Numbered from the stretch's first letter, positions 1 to 6,728 are shown. The stretch is DNA of 8,759 nt from an uncultured Prevotella sp. (GCA_900770845.1 CAAGLS010000019.1:1-8759); one strand, 5' to 3'. The notes: generated from the sequence alone by a model not told the origin. Made by a program: numbers and translations.

Positions 1-419
1 AAGAGGGCTGCCTCATTGTCGACGCACCTCTCGTGCATGAGGGAAAGCTCGTGACCAACGACCGGGTGGAGATACGGGGCAACCGATTCCGCATTCTCGG
101 AAGAAAGGACAACGTGGTATGCTCGGGAGGCGTGAAGATACAGATGGAAGAGGTGGAGGAGAGACTGCGCCCCCACCTCGCGGCCCCCTTTATGGTGAGC
201 CGGAGAAAGGACGCGAAGTTTGGCGAGGTGGTGGTGCTGCTCACCGAGGACAGCCGGCTGGAGGCGGTGAGGGACGTTTGCCGGCGCGTGCTTCCCAAAT
301 ACTGGCAACCAAAGGACTACCGCCACATCGCCCGACTGCCCATGACCAAGACAGGAAAGCCCGCCCGCGGAGAGGCAGAACGCTGGGTGGCAGAGAGAAG
401 AACTGAAACAAGAAGATGA
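1..419 (+). CDS. menE: C-terminal part of an AMP-forming acyl-CoA synthetase, probably O-succinylbenzoate-CoA ligase (MenE-like); 5' end outside window
   Basis: The frame is open from base 3 to the TGA at 417-419, so the gene enters from the left; the GTG at 33 is internal and not a start. The visible ~138 residues match the mobile C-terminal domain of adenylate-forming enzymes. A TND segment is followed by GRKDNVVCSGGVKIQ, the hinge and A8 region with its conserved Asp/Arg. Near the end comes LPMTKTGKPAR, the A10 motif, whose lysine (codon 357-359) would catalyse adenylation. Enzymes of this family join an acid to CoA through an acyl-adenylate. The short domain with VVCSGG-KIQ resembles MenE of menaquinone synthesis, which is expected in Bacteroidales, but the substrate-binding N-terminal domain is not visible, so another acid ligase remains possible. 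The stop overlaps the start of the next gene (ATGA), suggesting translational coupling. Confidence 0.75.
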   Translation, partial: EGCLIVDAPLVHEGKLVTNDRVEIRGNRFRILGRKDNVVCSGGVKIQMEEVEERLRPHLAAPFMVSRRKDAKFGEVVVLLTEDSRLEAVRDVCRRVLPKYWQPKDYRHIARLPMTKTGKPARGEAERWVAERRTETRR

Positions 420-1120
420 TGATACAGACCTTGAAAGAAGTGAAGGCCCTGGCCTTCGACGCCGACGACACCCTTTGGGACTGCCAGTCGTATTTTGAGA
501 GAGTGGAACAGGAATATTGTGAGCTGCTGGCCGACTATGCCAAGCCCCGCGAGGTGTCGGCGTCGCTGTTTGAGACGGAGACGGCCAACATGGACGAGTT
601 GGGCTACGGCAGCAAGGCCTTCACCCTCTCGCTGATAGAGAATGCGGTGAGGATTAGCGACGGGTGCGTCAGCGGCGACACCGTGAGGGCGATACTTGAG
701 TTGGGACGCTCGCTGCTGCGGCTGCCCGCCACACCGCTCGAAGGCGTGGCGGAGACCTTGGATGCCCTGCGCCGGCGCGGAAGCTACCGCATGGCCGTAT
801 TCACGAAAGGGGAACTGCTCGACCAGGAGAACAAGCTTCACCGGTCGGGACTGAGAAGATATTTTGACGTGGTGAGCATCGTGTCGGACAAGACCCCCGA
901 CAGCTATCGCCGCCTGTGCCGGGAGTTGGGCGTGGAGCCACGAGAACTCTGCATGGTGGGCAACTCGCTCAAGTCGGACATCGCCCCCGCGCTGAGCGTG
1001 GGGGCCTGTGCCGTGCACGTACCCTTCCACACTACGTGGAAACACGAGGAGATACAGCCCTTCAGGCACGAGCGGATGAGGACCATAGAAAGGTTTGCCG
1101 AACTGACCGATGTGGTGTGA
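416..1120 (+). CDS. HAD-superfamily hydrolase (phosphatase-like)
   Basis: A 234-residue protein with the four HAD motifs in order. Motif I is FDADDTLWD with nucleophile D15 and acid/base D17; motif II is FTKG with T130; motif III is K159 in SDKTPDSY; motif IV is GNSLKSD ending in D188. Motif IV has Asn183 where many members have the first Asp, a GNSxxSD variant that I believe occurs in HAD phosphatases of this type. The long helical stretch between motifs I and II (about residues 25-105) is a C1-type cap, as in phosphoglycolate phosphatase or YjjG-like enzymes. It should be a cytosolic Mg-dependent phosphatase; the substrate cannot be read from sequence. ATG 416 overlaps the stop of the upstream ligase gene and a second ATG follows at 419. 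The same-strand overlap implies one operon, although no pathway link is evident. Confidence 0.85.
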   Translation: MMIQTLKEVKALAFDADDTLWDCQSYFERVEQEYCELLADYAKPREVSASLFETETANMDELGYGSKAFTLSLIENAVRISDGCVSGDTVRAILELGRSLLRLPATPLEGVAETLDALRRRGSYRMAVFTKGELLDQENKLHRSGLRRYFDVVSIVSDKTPDSYRRLCRELGVEPRELCMVGNSLKSDIAPALSVGACAVHVPFHTTWKHEEIQPFRHERMRTIERFAELTDVV

Positions 1121-1123
1121 GCA

Positions 1124-1175
1124 ACCAAGCAAAGCGGCATCAGGAATCACATTTTCCTGATGCCGCTTTGTTGGT
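1124..1175. terminator. Long hairpin, probable bidirectional terminator
   Basis: The arms 1124-1146 and 1154-1175 are complementary over 22 bp with a single bulged G (1129), around a 7-base loop. The stem includes caaagcggcatcaggaa and its reverse complement. It begins four bases after the HAD stop codon and its right arm ends at the first base of the MFS remnant's stop (1175-1177), so it sits between two convergent genes and could stop transcripts from both sides. A-rich and T-rich stem edges give only short U tracts. Confidence 0.8.
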
Positions 1176-2580
1176 CAGTCGACCCGCTTGAACCTTCGCG
1201 GACGGGCGAAAGAACGGATGAGATGCTTGCCCACCTGGTTCCAGTAGGGAATCTTCTTCATCGTGGTCCTGACGGGCGGCACATCGTAGAGCATGTAGAT
1301 GAGCAGGAAGAACACACCGAAGAGACAAACCAGCCCAAACATCTGCTTGATGCTCGTCAGCAGCGCGGCCTCAGGCCCGAAGGGCAGCGCACGTGCCATG
1401 TTGTCGGCCACATGATAGCGGATGCCATAGCTGAAGAGACCCGTGGAGATGGCCTCCATCATGCCGTTGCGTGCAAAGCCAGAGATGGTGAGTCCCATGA
1501 AGAAATGCTCGAAAGCCATCAACTCCTCCAAATAGATGGTCAGCGCCGTGAAATAGATGGCATAGCCGAACGTGCGCAGCACGGTGGGCAGATAGAGTCG
1601 CCAGAGGGGCAGGGTGGGGGTGATGTAGAAATACATCAGGACCTGATAGCCCAAGAGTGCTGCGAAACCAAGGATGAGCAGCCGAGTGTAGTGGAAATTG
1701 AGCACCTTGCACCACAGAAACGTGAACGCGCAGCCCAAGACCGTTCCGCCGATGGCAACGAGATTGAGCACCGAGAGCGTGTAGGAACCCCAATGCATCA
1801 CCGTCGACGTGAAGGCGCCCTCCAACACCTTGGGCGTGGCGTTCATCAACTCGGCCACGCAATAGAGCAGCAGGGTGGGCACCAGTGTCTTATACTTGAA
1901 GGCCGCCGGCGAGATATAGGGATGGCGGATGAGGAACATGCGCGGGAGGTTGACCGCCGTCGTTGCGATGAGCTTCAACAGCACCGAGCGCCACACCCGG
2001 CTCTGCGCCCAGTTGTAGTATTCGCCATAGTTGAACAGCCATATTACCTCCAACAGCATGAGCGACCACAGGACGCAGCCCAGCCAGTCGACGCTGATGA
2101 GGGGGAAGGGCTTCATGAAGCGGAAGTTCTTGGTCAGGCAGAACACACCCAATATCACGAGGAGCAGGAGCAGGGCTATGAACCAGTTCATGGACTGCCA
2201 CGAGCCGCACCAATAGGTGAGGACCTGGGCGAGCCAGCCCGAGAGGCTGATGTCGCCCACCACGAAGATGTAGAGGATGGGGAAGAAGACGCGGAAGTCG
2301 CGCTTGGGAGTCATCCAAAGCTGGATGTTGGACGCGCACTCAAACGTGCCGCAGAGCTTGAAGAAGCCCCCGACGAAACTCAGGATGCACAGCACGAAGA
2401 GCGACTGCGTGTAGAGCGCGCCAATGTCGCACAGCAGGATGATGATGGCGGCATTGAGCAGGAGTTGCCGGTTGGTGAAGCGGAACTTGAAGCGGAAGAG
2501 CAGCGGAAACGGCATGTTCACCCCCGCTACATTGCACAGCCCCACCATCATCACGTCGTAGTTCATCAGCGACATGGTGC
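1175..2580 (-). pseudogene. MFS (EmrB/DHA2-like) drug-exporter remnant lacking its N-terminus
   Basis: Reading leftward, recognisable protein runs from about AGTMSLMNYDVMMVGLC to the C-terminal RRFKRVD and the TGA at 1175-1177. The first possible internal start is the ATG at 2575, giving 466 residues. The sequence is rich in hydrophobic helices and contains KFRFTNRQLLL, FFKLCGTFECASNIQL, FFPILYIFVVGDISLSG and a YGEYYNW loop. These resemble the 13-14-helix EmrB-type exporters that Bacteroidales encode with HlyD and TolC partners. From family length I estimate that about 45-70 N-terminal residues, including the first helix, are missing. The open frame continues to 2764, but that extension is only the antisense of the AraC gene on the other strand and does not look like a membrane-protein N-terminus. 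No HlyD, TolC or promoter lies upstream. The remaining frame has no internal stop, so the loss looks recent. An intact gene with an unusual start is less likely. Confidence 0.75.
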
Positions 2581-2584
2581 CGGC

Positions 2585-3001
2585 TATCTGCTGGGCAAGA
2601 TGTTTTTCTTGGGATTCAGCGACTTCCTGCAGCGCAATCCCCAACGACGGCCGCAGGAGTTGGGCAGCGAGAGGGTGAACGGACTCTTCTCGGAGTTTAT
2701 GAGATTGGTGGCGGAGCATTACAGGGAACAGCGCGACGTGGCCTATTATGCTTTTGAGCTTCATATATCACCAAAATATTTGGGGATGATCGTCAACAAG
2801 AAGACGGGGCGCAATCCCAAGACCATCATCGACCACTACGTCATCGTGCAGCTCAAGTTGCAACTCCGCACAAGCCGCATCACCATCAAGGAACTGGCTT
2901 GGATCTATCATTTTTCCGACACTTCCTTCTTCTGCCGGTATTTCAAGTCGCATACGGGACTCTCGCCGCAGGAATACCGCAAGAGCGGGGCTGCCGATTG
3001 A
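2585..3001 (+). pseudogene. AraC-family regulator remnant: linker and DNA-binding domain only
   Basis: From about LLGKMFFLGFSDFLQRN to the TGA at 2999-3001 the protein reads as the C-terminal half of a Bacteroidales AraC-type activator. DVAYYAFELHISPKYLGMIVNKKTGRNPKTIID is the first helix-turn-helix, and ITIKELAWIYHFSDTSFFCRYFKSHTGLSPQEYRKS is the second, with the family signature. About 135 residues survive, where such regulators are usually near 280-300, so the N-terminal cupin/dimerisation half is gone. An ATG at 2600 could start a 133-residue DNA-binding fragment. The frame is open far to the left (to 1160), but that 5' part is codon-for-codon antisense to the MFS gene and is not AraC-like. 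In Bacteroidales, AraC genes often sit divergently next to tolC-hlyD-emrB efflux operons, which matches the MFS remnant abutting it. Confidence 0.75.
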
Positions 3002-3107
3002 GGGGGCGTGGGAAATGACGGTAATTGTTGGGGGGGAGCTCCTTCCTTGTTGTCGGTTGATGGTCCCGCCAATCGGCGAAAGGGAGGGGATTGGTGGTGA
3101 GTGAGAC

Positions 3108-3129
3108 GATGGGCTGATGGGCTGATGGT
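3108..3129. repeat. Short tandem repeat (8-bp unit, 2.75 copies)
   Basis: The unit gatgggct occurs at 3108-3115 and 3116-3123, followed by a partial copy gatggt at 3124-3129. It lies in the 164-bp gap between the convergent AraC remnant and dinB, downstream of the dinB stop. The rest of that gap (3002-3165) shows only a weak stem, ccgccaatc with gattggtgg (about 3067-3075 and 3089-3097), with no T tract. Confidence 0.7.
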
Positions 3130-3165
3130 GGTGGGGTAGAAATGGAACGCTGGATTCTGCTTGGC

Positions 3166-4248
3166 CTATTCCCATTCCAACGGCAACCAACCTTCCACCC
3201 AACGCGGCCCATCGGGTTCTTCCTGGGTGGGATTGCTCACCGACAGGCCGATGAGCCTGATGGGATGGGCGGGCGAGAAGTCCACCGAACGCAACAGTTG
3301 CTTGGCCAATGGCAGTATCTGCCCCTTCGTCTTCAATGTGTGGGGCGAGGTCTGCGACCGTGTAATCTGGGTGAAGTCGCCATACTTCACCTTCAGCGTG
3401 AGTGTCTTTCCCTCAAATTCTGCTTGCGCTATGCGTGAGACGAGTTCCTCCACGGTATGATAGAGTTCGATGATGGCTTGGGCCCGTAGCGTGAGGTCCT
3501 CTAAAAACGTTTGCTCGCATCCCACCGACTTGCGCTCACGCTCCACAATCACGGGACGTTCGTCGATGCCTCGGGCAAAATCAAAATAGATGTTGCCCGC
3601 CTTGCCGAAGACTTCCACCAGGTGGCGGCGCGACACGAGGCGAAGCTGTGCGCCCGAGAAGATGCCCATCTGATGCATGCGCTCCGCTGTCTTCGGCCCT
3701 ATGCCCCAAAACTTCTCCACCGGAAGTTGGGCGATGAACTCGGGGGCTTCTTCCGGTGTTACGCAGAACAGTCCGTCGGGCTTGCGCCAGTCGGAAGCTA
3801 TCTTGGCGAGAAACTTGTTGAAGGACACACCGGCGGAGGCTGTGAGCTGTGTCGACTCGCGTATGGCCAACTTGATTTCCTTGGCTATCTCGATGGCGCT
3901 CCCCATGTCTTTCTTGTTCTCTGTCACATCTAGAAACGCCTCGTCAATGGAGAGGGGTTCTATGAGGTCGGTATATTGTCGGAAAATCTCGTGTACCTGC
4001 ATCGACACCTCTTTATAATGGTGGTGCTCGCTGCCCACGATGATGAGGTCGGGACAGAGCTGTTTGGCACGGGCCATGGCCATGGCGGAATGGATGCCAT
4101 AGCGCCGCGCCTCGTAGCTGGCCGTGGCCACCACGCCGCGGGGGCCATCAAACCCTACGGCCACGGGCTTGCCTTTGAGCTCGGGGTGGTCGCGCTGCTC
4201 TACCGACGCGAAAAACGCGTCCATGTCCACATGAATGATCTTCCTCAT
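3166..4248 (-). CDS. dinB: DNA polymerase IV (Y-family translesion polymerase)
   Basis: A 360-residue Y-family polymerase of normal length. The N-terminus MRKIIHVDMDAFFASVE holds metal ligand D8 and steric-gate F13. SIDEAFLD supplies catalytic D102 and E103. A helix-hairpin-helix in FWGIGPKTAERMHQMGI follows, and a little-finger domain occupies the last ~120 residues. It copies damaged DNA past lesions at the cost of fidelity, working with the sliding clamp. The C-terminus ends GWLPLEWE, where a Gln-containing clamp-binding peptide is usual, so clamp contact may be weak or non-canonical. ATG 4248 matches the E. coli start. The HsdR-N-like gene ends 51 bp upstream on the same strand, and no strong TAnnTTTG promoter is visible in the gap. 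Co-transcription is therefore likely. I do not see a LexA box. Confidence 0.95.
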   Translation of the reverse strand: MRKIIHVDMDAFFASVEQRDHPELKGKPVAVGFDGPRGVVATASYEARRYGIHSAMAMARAKQLCPDLIIVGSEHHHYKEVSMQVHEIFRQYTDLIEPLSIDEAFLDVTENKKDMGSAIEIAKEIKLAIRESTQLTASAGVSFNKFLAKIASDWRKPDGLFCVTPEEAPEFIAQLPVEKFWGIGPKTAERMHQMGIFSGAQLRLVSRRHLVEVFGKAGNIYFDFARGIDERPVIVERERKSVGCEQTFLEDLTLRAQAIIELYHTVEELVSRIAQAEFEGKTLTLKVKYGDFTQITRSQTSPHTLKTKGQILPLAKQLLRSVDFSPAHPIRLIGLSVSNPTQEEPDGPRWVEGWLPLEWE

Positions 4249-4299
4249 ATTTTCAATATTTCCGACCGATGGGCGGGGCGATGAAAAATACGCGAGTTT

Positions 4300-4749
4300 T
4301 CAGAGCTTTTCGTATTCGGGGATTTCGTCTAAAAACTCAGCCCCCTGCCCCTCGCCCCTCAGTTTGCAGCAGTAGGTGACGAGGCCATTCGACACCACGA
4401 GGTACTCCACGTGGAGCAGTGTGTTGTAGGCGAGAATCTGGTCGAACACTTTCCGCGTGATCTTGATGTGCGGAGCTTTGTATTCCACAATCATCCGCGG
4501 CTGCAGATTGCGGTCGTAAAGCACGGTGTCGGCTCGCAGCTTCTTGTTGCCCACGCTCAACCTCACCTCGTTGGCCATCAAGGGGGCGGGGTAGTGGAGG
4601 TGGTCCACCAAGTAGTGGACGAAGTGCTGCCTAACCCATTCTTCGGGGGTCAAGGCCACAAAACGGTGGCGAAGAATGTCCTGTATGGTGGGGTTCTCTT
4701 TCGTCCCGCCTAAATTTATGTCGTAATCTGGTAGGTTGATTGGAATCAT
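4300..4749 (-). CDS. Orphan HsdR N-terminal-domain protein (HSDR_N_2 type, PD-(D/E)XK nuclease fold)
   Basis: From ATG 4749 (MIPINLPDYDINL) the product is 149 residues; a TTG start at 4782 would add 11 residues but lies inside the promoter region, so I reject it. Residues ~36-60 (PEEWVRQHFVHYLVDHL) and 61-94 match the type I restriction R-subunit N-terminal domain. The nuclease core is intact: E61, D74 in LRADTVLYD, and E89-x-K91 in IVEYKAP. A strand resembling FDQILAYNTLL and a YLVVSNGLVTYCC segment complete the fold. There is no helicase motor and no neighbouring hsdM or hsdS. Small stand-alone members of this family occur widely in Bacteroidetes, and adjacency to holA is, as far as I recall, common. 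The function is unknown; a DNA-maintenance role is inferred from the fold and from dinB and holA as neighbours. Confidence 0.85.
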   Translation of the reverse strand: MIPINLPDYDINLGGTKENPTIQDILRHRFVALTPEEWVRQHFVHYLVDHLHYPAPLMANEVRLSVGNKKLRADTVLYDRNLQPRMIVEYKAPHIKITRKVFDQILAYNTLLHVEYLVVSNGLVTYCCKLRGEGQGAEFLDEIPEYEKL

Positions 4750-4762
4750 TTTGTTATCTTTG
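4736..4762 (+). promoter_or_regulatory. Bacteroidetes-type promoter for holA
   Basis: tatctttg at 4755-4762 matches the TAnnTTTG -7 box, with ttg at 4736-4738 sixteen bases upstream as the -33 element. Transcription would start near 4769, about 50 bases before the holA ATG. Confidence 0.6.
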
Positions 4763-4770
4763 CATGGCTG

Positions 4771-4778
4771 CAAAGGTA
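4771..4778 (-). promoter_or_regulatory. -7 box for the HsdR-N-like gene / dinB unit
   Basis: On the minus strand this reads tacctttg, a full TAnnTTTG match. A start near 4764 would leave a leader of about 15 bases before ATG 4749. No good -33 TTG is seen 17-23 bases upstream on this strand, so the assignment is weaker than for holA. Confidence 0.45.
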
Positions 4779-4818
4779 GCAAAAAAATATGAATTCCTAA
4801 TTTCAGATTCTACTATTT

Positions 4819-5850
4819 ATGGCAGAGAAGAAACAAAAGGCCACTTATGAGTCCATCATGCGTGACCTGAAAAACCGCAACTTCGCCCCCATCTACATCC
4901 TACAGGGCGAAGAGGCTTTCTACATAGACAAGATAAGCGATTATATCGCGGATAACGTGCTGGAGCCGGAGCAGCGCGACTTCAACCAGGTGATACTCTT
5001 TGGAGCCGACACCACCGACCAGCGCGTCGTGGACGAGGCGCGTGCCTATCCCATGATGGCCGACCATAGGGTTGTCATCGTGAAAGAGAGCCAAAGCCTC
5101 AAGGGAGATTCCAGCAGGCTGGCCAACTATTTCAAGAAACCTGTGCCCACAACCATACTCGTGTTTTGCCACAAAGGTGGAAACATCGACGGCCGCACGG
5201 TCGCAGCCAAGGCAATACCATCATCGGCCGTGGTTTTCGAGAGCAAGAAGAAACGCGACTACGAACTCCCTGGCTTCATTTCGGGCTATCTCAAAATGCG
5301 CCAAGCCACCATCGACGAGAAGGCTGCGCGGATGATTGCGGACCACATCGGATCGGATCTCCACCGCTTGACATCGGAACTCGACAAGGTTCTCATTTCG
5401 CTCCCACAAGACAATCGAAGGGTCACTCCAGAGGTCGTGGAACATGAGATAGGGGTGAGCAAGGATTTCAATACTTTTGAACTCCGTGATGCGATTGCCA
5501 ACAAGCAGGTCTTCAAGGCTAACCAAATCATCAGTTATTTTGACAAAAATTCCAAGACCGCTGGTGCCTTCATACTCCTGCCCACACTCTATAATTATTT
5601 CCAAAACCTGATGATTGCCTACTACACGCCGGGACAGAAGACCGAAGCCAGCGTGGCACAATACCTCGACTTGAAATCGCAGTGGGCCGCACGGGCTTAT
5701 CTGACTGGAATGAGAAATTATTCTGGTGTGAAGGTAATGAAAATCTTGGAGAAGATTCAGGAGACGGACATGAAGAACAAGGGTGTCAACAACTCCACCA
5801 CACCTCCCGCTGAACTCATGAAAGAACTCCTTTTCTTCATCATGCATTGA
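4819..5850 (+). CDS. holA: DNA polymerase III subunit delta (clamp-loader wrench)
   Basis: A 343-residue HolA. The N-terminal domain opens with FAPIYILQGEEAFYIDKI, the RecQ-like fold start typical of delta. The middle holds the lid-like region, including KKKRDYELPGFISGYLKMR and a helical DEKAARMIADHIGSDLHRLTSELDKV segment. FNTFELRDAI (near residue 217) is the family hallmark opening the C-terminal collar domain, which continues through ILLPTLYNYFQNLMIAYY. Delta binds and opens the beta clamp so the loader can place it on primed DNA, an essential step in replication. The length is normal and the ATG follows a good promoter by about 50 bases. It is divergent from the HsdR-N-like/dinB unit and followed by tandem terminators, so it appears monocistronic. 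Confidence 0.95.
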   Translation: MAEKKQKATYESIMRDLKNRNFAPIYILQGEEAFYIDKISDYIADNVLEPEQRDFNQVILFGADTTDQRVVDEARAYPMMADHRVVIVKESQSLKGDSSRLANYFKKPVPTTILVFCHKGGNIDGRTVAAKAIPSSAVVFESKKKRDYELPGFISGYLKMRQATIDEKAARMIADHIGSDLHRLTSELDKVLISLPQDNRRVTPEVVEHEIGVSKDFNTFELRDAIANKQVFKANQIISYFDKNSKTAGAFILLPTLYNYFQNLMIAYYTPGQKTEASVAQYLDLKSQWAARAYLTGMRNYSGVKVMKILEKIQETDMKNKGVNNSTTPPAELMKELLFFIMH

Positions 5851-5868
5851 AATAGGGGAGAGGCCGGC

Positions 5869-5889
5869 CGCTCGCTTTGAGCGCGTTTT
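5869..5889 (+). terminator. Small hairpin with T run after holA
   Basis: cgctc (5869-5873) pairs with gagcg (5879-5883) around gcttt, followed by cg and tttt at 5886-5889. It lies 18 bases after the holA stop and is weak alone; it may act in tandem with the larger stem at 5907-5943. Confidence 0.45.
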
Positions 5890-5906
5890 CCACTCTAAAC
5901 CACACA

Positions 5907-5943
5907 AAAACAGGCTCTTTCGGTTGCCGAAAGAGCCTGTTTT
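5907..5943 (+). terminator. Strong intrinsic terminator of holA
   Basis: Perfect 17-bp arms (5907-5923 and 5927-5943) surround a 3-base loop. The core is caggctctttcgg with its complement, A-rich on the left foot and T-rich on the right, which is the classic bidirectional terminator form. It lies 56 bases after the holA stop. Confidence 0.9.
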
Positions 5944-6112
5944 CGTGCGCCGCCGCTGGTTGCGCGCGTCCTGAAGATTGCTGGAAAAACGCCCCACTTT
6001 GGGCTTTTTCGCCCTTTTTTCGCCCATTTTTGAGCTATTTCATCGATTCCTCAAGATGCAAATTATAGCCTCCAATCCCTTTGCCAATCGGGATTTTGCC
6101 CAATTTATCATG

Positions 6113-6184
6113 GCTCAAAACTCGCGAATTTCCAATTGGCTTTGCCCGTCGCTCAAAATACTCGCAAAATGCCCAAAATTGGCT
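6113..6184 (+). repeat. Imperfect direct repeat (two ~30-bp units)
   Basis: Unit 1 (6113-6141) and unit 2 (6151-6184) share gctcaaaa, then ctcgc, then an A-rich stretch, then ccaa and ttggct, with short insertions in unit 2. A related stretch, aaaactcgcg followed by attt, occurs in inverted orientation at 4284-4306, over the end of the HsdR-N-like gene. Confidence 0.5.
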
Positions 6185-6274
6185 CTCCCGAAGACCACAA
6201 ATTTAGTGTTTGCTTTTGTTAACGTTCATGGATGTTGATTTCAAGATGCTAAAGTGTTTGCGATTGTTGATTGA

Positions 6275-6303
6275 TTTGCAAATTACAATTGTAGATTTGC
6301 AAA
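6275..6303. promoter_or_regulatory. Cluster of three palindromes, candidate operator
   Basis: Two identical 8-bp palindromes tttgcaaa (6275-6282 and 6296-6303) lie with centres 21 bases apart, two helical turns. A third palindrome, acaattgt (6285-6292), sits between them. This spacing suits cooperative binding by a dimeric repressor. The binding protein is unknown; the downstream XRE regulator is only one candidate. Confidence 0.35.
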
Positions 6304-6575
6304 ACAAGAGTAGAGTGAAATGAATCAATCTGAATATTCAACTCTAAATATTGAAATTTGAAAATCAATATGAAACTTTATACGAGCCAATAATTTTCTC
6401 ATAAATAACTGATAACCAATATAATGTCGATATTTTTAAGAGGAAATGACCAATTGTTTCAGCTTTTTCGCCTCCATAGAGGCTAAATATCATGTATTTG
6501 TAATCTAAAAGATGAAACCAACTCTCTATCACCCAATTTTTTGTGAAAATCCGCTCTATAAGCCTCTTGAAGCCG

Positions 6576-6655
6576 ATTTAAACCTGTAAGTTTAAATTTG
6601 TAGTTTTAAATGCAAGCAATTTGGTTTTCAATATCAAACTACAAGTATTTAAATA
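6576..6655. repeat. Inverted-repeat cluster upstream of the XRE promoter
   Basis: atttaaac (6576-6583) and gtttaaat (6590-6597) form a perfect 8-bp inverted repeat. ttgtagttt (6598-6606) and aaactacaa (6636-6644) form a perfect 9-bp one. tatttaaata (6646-6655) is a 10-bp palindrome. In such AT-rich DNA some of this may arise by chance. Confidence 0.4.
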
Positions 6656-6700
6656 TTCAAATACAAACTCTTGAATTAAAAATAGTCTCTACATTTGTTG

Positions 6701-6728
6701 TTGGTTTCGAAAATTATGTTTACCTTTG
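6701..6728 (+). promoter_or_regulatory. Bacteroidetes-type promoter of the XRE regulator gene
   Basis: ttg at 6701-6703 and tacctttg at 6721-6728 are spaced 17 bases, matching the -33/-7 consensus. The start would be near 6734, leaving a leader of about 60 bases. That leader includes a small hairpin gccct-ttt-agggc (6756-6768) and aatcga direct repeats just downstream of the start. Confidence 0.65.

Larger units (their letters stand above)
5944..6700. other. Long AT-rich non-coding region upstream of the XRE gene
   Basis: About 750 bases with no convincing gene in either direction; the short open frames at 5877-6238 cross a terminator or lack any recognisable protein character. GC is fairly high to about 6000, then the sequence becomes strongly AT-rich. 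It holds a short stem gccc/gggc (5991-6004) followed by ttttt; ttttcgccctttt (6006-6018), repeated at 6751; imperfect direct repeats at 6113-6184; a triple-palindrome cluster at 6275-6303; a gcctc-cata-gaggc hairpin (6470-6483); and nested inverted repeats at 6576-6655. It could be a large regulatory region for the XRE gene or the relic of a lost gene or mobile element. Confidence 0.6.

Noticed and set aside
317..1150. 277-residue minus-strand open frame
   Set aside because: It is antisense to the ligase and HAD genes, both of which carry clear family motifs; the translation has no recognisable domain.
1160..2590. Plus-strand open frame giving the first ~475 residues of a 613-residue product ending in an AraC domain
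   Set aside because: This part is in codon phase antisense to the MFS gene; it is rich in His, Glu, Gln and Arg without domain character. It stays open because the MFS gene rarely uses TTA, CTA or TCA codons.
2581..2764. Minus-strand extension giving the MFS protein an N-terminus starting MKLKSIIGHVALF
   Set aside because: It is the antisense of the clearly real AraC DNA-binding-domain region and contains a long polar stretch unlike an EmrB-type N-terminus.
3511..3933. Plus-strand frames within the dinB region, including a 140-residue one
   Set aside because: They are shadows of dinB, whose catalytic motifs and full length are intact on the other strand.
5877..6238. Overlapping plus-strand frames of 63 and 86 residues after holA
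   Set aside because: One runs through the strong terminator hairpin; neither shows domain or composition typical of a protein, and the region is repeat-rich.
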